DNA of 64,000 bases from Pseudomonas sp. R76 (GTDB lineage Bacteria; Pseudomonadota; Gammaproteobacteria; Pseudomonadales; Pseudomonadaceae): positions 248,001 through 312,000 of the forward strand of contig NZ_CP019428.1 in the NCBI RefSeq assembly GCF_009834565.1, read 5' to 3'. A program made the position numbers and the translations under genes. The notes below the pieces were generated by a model. It did no database searches. It was not told where the DNA came from and saw nothing but the letters and a program-made list of their open reading frames with translations. Below are positions 8,083 through 15,480 of this stretch, piece by piece. Within the stretch, counting starts at the first letter, position 1. Every line of letters begins with the position of its first letter.

Positions 8083-8763
8083 GTGAAAACACTGTCCAAA
8101 ATCCTGCTGTCGGGCCTCACCGCCGCAGCGCTGCTGACCGTGGCCGGTTGTGCCACGGAGAGCAACCGCGCGATGCCGGTGGAACAAGTCGCCAGCGCCA
8201 ACGTCGCCTATTCCGGCGTGCGCGTGCCGATCGCCGTGGGCAAGTTCGATAACCGTTCGAGCTACATGCGCGGCATCTTCTCCGACGGCGTTGACCGCCT
8301 CGGTGGCCAGGCCAAGACCATCCTGATCACCCACCTGCAGCAGACCAACCGCTTCAGCGTGCTGGACCGCGACAACATGGGTGAAATCTCCCAGGAAGCC
8401 GCGATCAAAGGCACCGTGCAAAAGCTCAAGGGCGCTGACTACGTGGTGACCGGTGATGTGACCGAGTTCGGCCGCAAAGAAACCGGCGACCGCCAGCTGT
8501 TCGGCATTCTTGGCCGTGGCAAAACCCAAGTGGCTTACGCCAAAGTCGCGTTGAACATCGTCAACATCAGCACTTCCGAAGTGGTGTATTCCACTCAGGG
8601 CGCCGGTGAATACGCCCTGTCCAACCGTGAAGTGGTCGGCTTTGGCGGCACCGCCAGCTACGACTCCACCCTCAATGGCAAGGTCCTGGACCTGGCCATG
8701 CGCGAAGCCATCAACCGCCTCGTCGACGGCATCAACGCCGGCGCCTGGAACCCGCGCAACTGA
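8083..8763 (+). CDS. CsgG/HfaB-family outer-membrane lipoprotein
   Basis: 226 residues beginning with GTG or ATG-equivalent at 8083 after TAGGAGCACCCT. Lipobox VAGC (Cys23). The mature protein has the CsgG-family core: IAVGKFDNRSSYM, FSDGVDRLGGQAKTILITHLQQTNRFSVLDRDNM, then KLKGADYVVTGDVTEFG. In CsgG such lipoproteins oligomerise into an outer-membrane secretion channel for curli; whether this one forms a channel is not known. It is followed by DUF4810 and GNA1162-like genes, an arrangement conserved in several Gram-negative genera. Confidence is high for family, low for pore function. Confidence 0.88.
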   Translation: MKTLSKILLSGLTAAALLTVAGCATESNRAMPVEQVASANVAYSGVRVPIAVGKFDNRSSYMRGIFSDGVDRLGGQAKTILITHLQQTNRFSVLDRDNMGEISQEAAIKGTVQKLKGADYVVTGDVTEFGRKETGDRQLFGILGRGKTQVAYAKVALNIVNISTSEVVYSTQGAGEYALSNREVVGFGGTASYDSTLNGKVLDLAMREAINRLVDGINAGAWNPRN

Positions 8764-8792
8764 TCAGCAGTACCTCAAGGAGCAGTACACGG

Positions 8793-9155
8793 ATGAGCAA
8801 GGCAGTTAAGTTAGCGCTGATGCTGACAGCAATCGCGACGGTCGCCGGGTGCCACACGGCGCCCCAACCCCTGTATCAGTGGGAAAGCTACCAGCCGCAG
8901 GTTTACGAATACTTCAAGGGCGAGCCCAAGGAAGCGCAGGTCGAGGCACTGGAGCGCGATCTGCAAAAGATCAACGCCAGTGGCCGCAAAGCGCCGCCGG
9001 GTTACCACGCGCACCTGGGCATGCTGTACATGACCATGGGCAAGGATGACCAGATGGTGCAGGAGTTCCGCACCGAGAAGGCGCTGTTCCCCGAGTCTGC
9101 TTCCTACATGGACTTTTTGCTGAAAAACGCCAAGACCGGAGTCGCCACTAAATGA
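8793..9155 (+). CDS. DUF4810 lipoprotein
   Basis: 120 residues. Lipobox VAGC (Cys20), +2 His. The rest (LYQWESYQPQVYEYFKGE, then a TPR-like helical pair PPGYHAHLGMLYMTMGKDDQMVQEFRTEKALFPES) is the DUF4810 pattern. A TPR-like hairpin implies protein binding. Start follows AAGGAGCAGTACACGG. It lies 29 nt after the CsgG-like gene and its stop overlaps the next start (ATGA), so translation is coupled. Confidence 0.87.
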   Translation: MSKAVKLALMLTAIATVAGCHTAPQPLYQWESYQPQVYEYFKGEPKEAQVEALERDLQKINASGRKAPPGYHAHLGMLYMTMGKDDQMVQEFRTEKALFPESASYMDFLLKNAKTGVATK

Positions 9156-9802
9156 GCCTGTTAAAACTCACCGGCGCCTTGCTGGCCCTGGCTTTGCTCG
9201 GCGGTTGCGCAGCGCCCAAGACCATTGATTACACGGCCTACAAACAGGCGCGGCCGAAGTCGATCCTGGTACTGCCGCCGATCAATGAATCGCCGGAAGT
9301 GCAGGCGTCCTACAGCATGGTGTCGCAAGTCACCTACCCGTTGGCCGAAGCCGGCTACTACGTGCTGCCGATTGCCCTGGTGGACGAAACCTTCCGCCAG
9401 AACGGCCTGACCACGGCCAACGATATCCAGGGCGTGGCGCCGGCCAAGCTGCATGACATCTTTGGTGCGGACGCGGCGCTGTACATCACCGTGAGTGAGT
9501 ACGGCACCAAGTACATGCTGATCTCCAGCGACACCTCGGTGACGGCCTCGGCCAAACTGGTCGACCTGCGCACCGGCACCACCTTGTGGACCGGTTCGGC
9601 ACGCGCATCCAGCGAGGAAGGCAACAACAACAGCGGCGGCCTGGTGGGCATGCTGATCACGGCGGCGGCCAAGCAGGTGATCAACAGTTCTACCGATGCG
9701 GCGCACCCGATTGCCGGTATCACCAGTGCGCGCCTGCTGTCGGCAGGGCAACGCACCGGGATTCTGTACGGGCCGCGTAACCCGAAGTACGGCACGGACT
9801 AA
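9152..9802 (+). CDS. GNA1162-family (DUF799) lipoprotein
   Basis: 216 residues. Lipobox LGGC (Cys19). The mature domain (SILVLPPINESPEVQASYSMVSQVTYPLAEAGYYVLPIALVDETF, then FGADAALYITVSEYG) matches the GNA1162/DUF799 lipoprotein family first noted in Neisseria; these have a fold related to the TolB N-terminal domain and to CsgG. Overlaps the DUF4810 gene by 4 nt. The trio is probably one complex at the outer membrane. Last gene of the plus-strand block, convergent with the protease array. Confidence 0.88.
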   Translation: MSLLKLTGALLALALLGGCAAPKTIDYTAYKQARPKSILVLPPINESPEVQASYSMVSQVTYPLAEAGYYVLPIALVDETFRQNGLTTANDIQGVAPAKLHDIFGADAALYITVSEYGTKYMLISSDTSVTASAKLVDLRTGTTLWTGSARASSEEGNNNSGGLVGMLITAAAKQVINSSTDAAHPIAGITSARLLSAGQRTGILYGPRNPKYGTD

Positions 9803-9875
9803 ACCGGCTGCGCAACCGTGAACGAGCGTTTACCGGCCATTACAGGTTGGTAAATGCTTCGCCGCTTGTTCGCTG

Positions 9876-11681
9876 TTAGTGAACCATGATGTCCTTGGGG
9901 CTGATCAATTGCGTACTTTTTATTAGAAAGTCCGTCGTACGGTTGCCGGTCAGGTCGATGGCGATGAAATAGCGGCCGCTTTGCGGGTTGTATTTCACTA
10001 TCGTATCGCCTATGCGCCCGGTAAATGCCTCAACGAGCTTGAGGCGTGTATTGGCTTCTTTCTCCACCCCGCGCAGATCAATGCTGTCTATGCCGCTGGT
10101 GAAATCTGTCAGTAACCGAGCATTGGAATAGGTCGAATCGCGGGCGCTGTCGAAGATGAAAGGCGGTTTTGCCACGGCTGTACCATCGCCTGAGGTCTCG
10201 CGCGTCGTGACTTTGGCAGCGCTGTGGGGCACGAGGTCACTTGGCCTGACTTGCCCATGGGTCTTGATAAACAGGTCAGCCCTGCCATTGCCATTCAGGT
10301 CGATAGCCACGGAACCCATGCCGCTTCGTTCGTCGTAAGTGAGCAGCGCTTCACCGGCTTTACCGCTCCAGGCACGGACGACAGACAGGGAAGACAGGCC
10401 CGCACTGCGCAACGCACCCGTCACGTCGATCTTGTCGCTGCCGCTGGTGAAATCCATGATTTCGTCCGGGTTTTGCGGCGTGGAATCACTGGCGCGGTTA
10501 TACACAAAACTGTCGGCACCTCGGCCCCCGCGTAGCCGATCGGCGCCGCCCCCGCCGGTGAGCCGGTTATTCTCATCGTTACCGATCAGCGCATCATGGC
10601 CTGCGCCGCCGATGGCATTTTCGATCGTGACACCCCGGGCGATTGAGACGTTGCCTTGACCGTGACCCACATCCGAGAACGAACCCGCCCTGAGGTTCAC
10701 GACTTGATTGGTGCCGTAACCCGAGACGTCCAGCGTGTCGTTGCCGGCGCCGTCCCAGATGCAAAAAGTGGCCAAGTCGCGGTTGCTGTTCAGTGAGTAG
10801 TAATCCCGCCCGGTGTTGGAGTTGAAGCCATAGGTGTTGTTTTCCCTGCGGGTTTGATAGTTGGCGCCGTACTTGTGTTGAATTGTGCTGATGTCATCCA
10901 TCATGGGGGCCAATGGGCCGTGACTGGCATTTTTGCCACTGCTTTGAGCGTCGTAATAGCTCATGACGCTATGGGCTTTGGAGTCTTGGGCGTAGACACG
11001 TTTCCTATCGTCTAGTTTACCGTCGTAGGCACCTGGGTGACTCAGGCCAAGGGCGTGACCGATTTCGTGGGTCATGGTGGATCGTGTTACATGATACTGG
11101 TTGTAGCGGGTATCACCGCCAACACCGCCGTTGTAGCGGCTATAAGGGTAGGCGCCGTCGGCAGAGGGGATGCCGTTGAATACTTTGAAGGTCAATTGCC
11201 CTTCTGCCGCGCCGCCGTTTTCTTTGAAGGCCAGATTGGCCACGTCGCCCCAGGATTGGATCGAACGCCGGGCTTCTTGCTTTTGATATTCGTTGAATCC
11301 CATACCCCGTTCGTTTTTGAAGTAGTAGGAAATCTCGGTTTTGTTATTTCGGTTCGAGTCCTGCCATGTGGTTGTCTGCCGCGTGAGCTGCTCTATGGCC
11401 CGTTGCTTGTCAAAGGACTGCCTGTTTGCTCTGTTTAAGTAGGGATCGTCTGCACGCAGGGTTGCGTCATACGTGCTGCCACGGGTGTTTGCAGCGCTCG
11501 CTGCCGAGGTGGCCCATTGACGACTTTCCTGAACCTTTTGGCCTGATGCCTGGGGTACAAAACGATGCGGGTTTGAGGTTTGATTCGACGGCTGCAGACC
11601 GAGGGTGCGCGAGGCTCCATCGCCCGGTTGAGTGTCAATCGGATGAGGCTGACTGAAAGGCATACTGAGGTTTGTTTTCAA
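9876..11681 (-). CDS. serralysin-like M10 metalloprotease, RTX (array member 1)
   Basis: About 601 residues. I chose TTG 11681 because AGGAG lies 8 nt upstream; the longer ATG at 11753 overlaps the previous gene and has no ribosome site. Zinc motif HEIGHALGLSHP (His205, His209, His215, base Glu206) and Met-turn SVMSY (Met240). RTX nonapeptides GGAGHD..GGGGAD..GGRGAD bind calcium. Two copies of a C-terminal module follow (DFTSGxDxID ... IDLxGNxxxDFLIK). It ends DIMVH, close to the acidic-hydrophobic tail used by type I secretion. No Sec signal. Confidence 0.88.
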   Translation of the reverse strand: MKTNLSMPFSQPHPIDTQPGDGASRTLGLQPSNQTSNPHRFVPQASGQKVQESRQWATSAASAANTRGSTYDATLRADDPYLNRANRQSFDKQRAIEQLTRQTTTWQDSNRNNKTEISYYFKNERGMGFNEYQKQEARRSIQSWGDVANLAFKENGGAAEGQLTFKVFNGIPSADGAYPYSRYNGGVGGDTRYNQYHVTRSTMTHEIGHALGLSHPGAYDGKLDDRKRVYAQDSKAHSVMSYYDAQSSGKNASHGPLAPMMDDISTIQHKYGANYQTRRENNTYGFNSNTGRDYYSLNSNRDLATFCIWDGAGNDTLDVSGYGTNQVVNLRAGSFSDVGHGQGNVSIARGVTIENAIGGAGHDALIGNDENNRLTGGGGADRLRGGRGADSFVYNRASDSTPQNPDEIMDFTSGSDKIDVTGALRSAGLSSLSVVRAWSGKAGEALLTYDERSGMGSVAIDLNGNGRADLFIKTHGQVRPSDLVPHSAAKVTTRETSGDGTAVAKPPFIFDSARDSTYSNARLLTDFTSGIDSIDLRGVEKEANTRLKLVEAFTGRIGDTIVKYNPQSGRYFIAIDLTGNRTTDFLIKSTQLISPKDIMVH

Positions 11682-11749
11682 AGTAATCACTCCTATCGAA
11701 CCATTGACTGAATGGGGCTTCGCTGCGGATGCGGCTCTGAGTGCCGGCA

Positions 11750-13966
11750 TCATTGGCGGGCTTGGTTACGGTGCTGCTGGATCAGCTCTGCTCGCGTCGC
11801 GGCGCCCATTGAGGCGCGGCTGTTGCCCACTTGGCCGATGATCGAACCGTAGTGCAGCCCGATGATTTCCCCGGTGTCGGCCGAAATCAGCGGAGAGCCC
11901 GACGTGCCGGGTATTTTGTAGGCGTCATGGTAGAAAGAACTCCGGGCGCCGCTGTCGGAGTTGTGCCCCAAAACGCTGGTGGGTTTGCCGGCGGCGTTCA
12001 GGAAGGCAATGCCAAGGCCTTGCTGACCGTGGTTGGGCATAAAGATTTTTTGCCCGGCTTGGGCCTGGGTGTTATCGGCCAATTTGAGCGGCGAGAACTG
12101 CTTGGCCAGGGCGTTGATCTGCGCCTGAGGCAAGTCGACCCGCAACTCGGCGTAATCCAGGTTGGCGTCGCTACTGAGCGGCCGGGTATCCAGCGGCACC
12201 TTGCGCTCGACGCGCATGCGGCCGCTCTCATCCTCTGTGTAACCCAGCCACAGCTCGAGCTTGCTGCCTTTGGCGAGGGCGTCGTGCACATGTTTGTTGG
12301 TCAATACGCTGGCGCCCCCGTCGATCAGTGAACCGGTGCCCAAGGTGTTGTAATGAACCCGCTCGTAGCCCCACGAGTCGCGCAGCACGGTCACTTCGCG
12401 AATGCTGCCCACCGCTTTGGCGCTGGCATGCATGGCTGAACCCTCAAGCGACCCACTGGCCCAGTTTTGCACAGAGAAGGGCGCGCGTTGCGAGGGAGTG
12501 GTATTGCGTTTGGTCCGCGAAACAGTAGGCGATGTGACGGTAGGTGCAGGTGCCGGAACAGGTGGTGTGGGCGTCACTGGAAGGTGCACAGTGGCGCCAT
12601 CGGAGATCACATCGCTGGCCCTGATTGCACTGCTGCTCCTGATGAACAGGTCGGCGTTGCCGTTGCCATTCAGGTCAATGGAGAGGCTGCTTTCCCGGGT
12701 ACTCGGGTTGTAGCCCAACACCGCTTCGCCCGCCCGGCCGCTCAAGCGTTGGACGAAACGCAGGCTGCTGACACCCGCCTCACGCAACGCCCCGGACACA
12801 TCAATCTTGTCCAGCCCGCTGCTGAAGTCCATCAGCAGGTCGGAACGACTGAGGGTGGAGTCACTGGCCTTGTCGTAGACAAATGTGTCGGCCCCGGCGC
12901 CGCCGGTCAGTCGGTCTGCTCCTGCGCCACCTTTGAGGCGATTGTTGGCGTTGTTACCCGTCAACAGGTCATCGCCAGAACCGCCGATGGCATTTTCTAT
13001 CGTTACGCCTCTGGCGATGGAGACGTTGCCTTTCATGCCGCCGACATCGGAAAAATGCTGAGCGTTGAGGTTGATGCGCTGGTTCTGATGGAAGCCGGAA
13101 AAGTCCAGGGTGTCATTGCCGCCGCCATCCCACACGCAGAACACCGGGGCATCGTCTGCGGACCGCAGGCTGAACGCGTCACGAGCGGTGTTGGAGTTGA
13201 AGCCGTAGGTGGTGTCGGTGTTGCGGGTCTTGTAGTTGGCGCCATACAGTTTTTGCACGGCGGTGATGTCGTCCATCATCGGCGTGGAGGGGTAGTGGGT
13301 GCGCCGGTGCTTGGCAAAATCATGCCCGAGCATGCCTTCCCACCAGTAGCTCATGATGCTGTAGGCGCGGGTGTCTTCGGCATAGGTGGCGCGTGAGGCG
13401 TAGTCTCCGTCACCGTTGTATTGGCCTGGGTGCAGCAGACCCAAGGTATGCCCGATCTCGTGGTTAATAAGCCATTGCCCGAAACCGTCTTGGGTGGGGG
13501 GCCTTTCCTTGCCGTCCGAAGAGATCCACACCTGCGTGCCGTTACTGTAGATGCCGGGGTAGCTGCCTGTTCCGGCAAGGCCGAGTTGGGAGTCGTTGCC
13601 TAATAACAGCTGCCCTTCGGCGTCGGGCGCATCCTGTGCAAAGGTGATATTGGCCAGGTCCGACCAGTACTGCATCGCGCGTACGGCGTCGGCTTTCTGA
13701 GCAGCGGTAAATTCATTGGCGCCCTTGGGCGTATTGAAGGTTGCTTGCGACGGGGTGAAAAACCGGTAGGCGATGGGTATGACGCCGTCACCATTGAGGT
13801 CCTTCCAGCGAAAGCCCAATCGCGTGATTTGTTTGGCGGCCTGATCGGTATTGTAGGATCTCTTGTTGTTACCCTGGCCTGAGGGAGGCGTGGGCGGTTG
13901 GCTGGGTGAATCGGCAGCCTGTGTATTCAAAGAAGCAGTGACGGGGTTCGGGTTGATTCTGACCAT
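11750..13966 (-). CDS. M10 metalloprotease fused to trypsin-like serine protease (array member 2)
   Basis: 738 residues. Residues 40-70 hold the DQAAxQITRLGF..D.NGDG lead-in; zinc motif HEIGHTLGLLHP (His169, Glu170, His173, His179); Met-turn SIMSY (Met205). RTX repeats and one C-terminal module follow (325-450). A proline-rich linker (462-480) leads to a second catalytic domain (515-730) with a full trypsin-type triad: His559 in TNKHV, Asp604 in NLDYAEL, Ser689 in GTSGSP. The ATG follows AAGG. The two protease classes in one chain make this the most unusual gene here. The C-terminus (QARQ) lacks a typical type I signal. Confidence 0.87.
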   Translation of the reverse strand: MVRINPNPVTASLNTQAADSPSQPPTPPSGQGNNKRSYNTDQAAKQITRLGFRWKDLNGDGVIPIAYRFFTPSQATFNTPKGANEFTAAQKADAVRAMQYWSDLANITFAQDAPDAEGQLLLGNDSQLGLAGTGSYPGIYSNGTQVWISSDGKERPPTQDGFGQWLINHEIGHTLGLLHPGQYNGDGDYASRATYAEDTRAYSIMSYWWEGMLGHDFAKHRRTHYPSTPMMDDITAVQKLYGANYKTRNTDTTYGFNSNTARDAFSLRSADDAPVFCVWDGGGNDTLDFSGFHQNQRINLNAQHFSDVGGMKGNVSIARGVTIENAIGGSGDDLLTGNNANNRLKGGAGADRLTGGAGADTFVYDKASDSTLSRSDLLMDFSSGLDKIDVSGALREAGVSSLRFVQRLSGRAGEAVLGYNPSTRESSLSIDLNGNGNADLFIRSSSAIRASDVISDGATVHLPVTPTPPVPAPAPTVTSPTVSRTKRNTTPSQRAPFSVQNWASGSLEGSAMHASAKAVGSIREVTVLRDSWGYERVHYNTLGTGSLIDGGASVLTNKHVHDALAKGSKLELWLGYTEDESGRMRVERKVPLDTRPLSSDANLDYAELRVDLPQAQINALAKQFSPLKLADNTQAQAGQKIFMPNHGQQGLGIAFLNAAGKPTSVLGHNSDSGARSSFYHDAYKIPGTSGSPLISADTGEIIGLHYGSIIGQVGNSRASMGAATRAELIQQHRNQARQ

Positions 13967-14051
13967 GGCTATTTACCTTCTGTCAGTTAGCGTGCACAGG
14001 CAGCCCGACGGCTTGCGCCTGGCGGCTCAAGCAGCGCGTTTACCTGAAAGG

Positions 14052-15407
14052 TTATCGTTGGGTGATAAGGCCGCTGATATCGTGAGGCCTGATCAATCGG
14101 GTGCTCTTGAGCAGAAAGTCCGTGTGGCCATTGCCGGTAAGGTCAATGGCGACAAAGTACCGCTTGCTGTAGGGGTTGAACTTCACCACGGTGTCGCCGG
14201 TGCGCCCTGTGTAGGCGTTTACCAGCCGCAGTGACGTGCGAGTGTTTTTGCTCAGGCCTCTGAGGTCGATCCTGTCTTGGCCACTGACAAAATCGGTGAT
14301 CAGGTCAGCGTTGGCCGCCGTCGAGTCACTGGCCTTGTCGTAGACAAATACGTCTGCGCCGCCGCCGCCCATCAGCGTGTCTGCGCCGCCCCCGCCCTTT
14401 AATCGATTGTTCGCGTGGTTGCCGATCAACCTGTCGTCCTGGGCGCCGCCAATGGCGTTTTCCACCGTCACGCCTTTGGCGATGGAGACATTGCCTTTCA
14501 TGCCGCCAACATCGGAGAACGCTTCGGCGTTCAAGTTGAGGGTTTGCTTTTGGTTGAAGCCGGAACAGTCCAACGTGTCGTTGCCACCACCGTCCCATAT
14601 GCAAAAAACCGGTGCGTCCCGCGGCGACGTCAGGCTGTAATAGTCGCGTTCGGTATTGGAATTGAAACCGTAAACGGTATCGCCGCTGCGGGTGTTGAAG
14701 TTGGCGCCGTAAAGCGTCTGCACCGCTGCAATGTCGTGCAGCAAGGGCGCCGCCGAGTAGTGGGTCCATTCAGCGTTTTTCGAGAAGTTTTGACCACTCC
14801 TGATCTCCGGGTTGTAGCTCATCAGGCTGTAGGCTTGAGTGTCCTCAAGGTAATGACGCGCGACGGGTTGCCGGGTGTAGTCCCCAGGATGATCCAGCCC
14901 CAGCGAATGACCCACTTCATGCGCCATGACCTGCCGGTCGTGACGGTCGGACTGGGGGCGGGCATGGCCGTTATCCAGCCACGCCTCGCCACCTTTTTTG
15001 AAATCCATGGGAAAGGGCAGGGATGCATAGGACTCGCCGTCACCGTCGTAAAGGCCCAGGGTCAGTCGGCCTTCGGAGCTGGTGCTGTTCTCCGAGAATT
15101 TGATGCGGGCGACATCGGCCCAGGCTTGCATGGCCATCCGCGCCCGTTTCTTTTGTTGCTCACTTAATTCGCTGGCGCCCTTGGGGGCATTGCTGACGGC
15201 GTGCGGGTTGTGTGGCGTAAAAAACTCATAGGCAATGTCGATGACGCCGTCGCGGTTCTTGTCTTGCCATTTGAAGCCTCGGGTGTGGCTGGTACGCAGC
15301 AGTTGCCTCGCGGCTTGATCGGTGGTGTAGGACGCCAAGGGCGTGTCCTGATAGGTGGACTCGGATGAAGAAAGTGCCGAGTAAGTTTTGTGAATGACAG
15401 AGAACAT
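14052..15407 (-). CDS. serralysin-like M10 metalloprotease, RTX (array member 3)
   Basis: 451 residues, the shortest and closest to a standard serralysin. Lead-in DQAARQLLRT..KWQDKNRDGVIDIAYEF; zinc motif HEVGHSLGLDHP (His163, Glu164, His167, His173); Met-turn SLMSY (Met196). RTX repeats around 320-352 and one C-terminal module. ATG follows AAAGGA. Ends DISGLITQR. The core AVFCIWDGGGNDTLD pattern is shared with all four array members; classic serralysins have WDAGGNDT. Expected to be an extracellular calcium-dependent protease. Confidence 0.88.
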   Translation of the reverse strand: MFSVIHKTYSALSSSESTYQDTPLASYTTDQAARQLLRTSHTRGFKWQDKNRDGVIDIAYEFFTPHNPHAVSNAPKGASELSEQQKKRARMAMQAWADVARIKFSENSTSSEGRLTLGLYDGDGESYASLPFPMDFKKGGEAWLDNGHARPQSDRHDRQVMAHEVGHSLGLDHPGDYTRQPVARHYLEDTQAYSLMSYNPEIRSGQNFSKNAEWTHYSAAPLLHDIAAVQTLYGANFNTRSGDTVYGFNSNTERDYYSLTSPRDAPVFCIWDGGGNDTLDCSGFNQKQTLNLNAEAFSDVGGMKGNVSIAKGVTVENAIGGAQDDRLIGNHANNRLKGGGGADTLMGGGGADVFVYDKASDSTAANADLITDFVSGQDRIDLRGLSKNTRTSLRLVNAYTGRTGDTVVKFNPYSKRYFVAIDLTGNGHTDFLLKSTRLIRPHDISGLITQR

Positions 15408-15480
15408 CTACTTGAATCCTTTTAATAGACGAAGTGAAGCGTGAGCTTCATGGCTCATGGGTAAACGAACTTTCCTGGGG

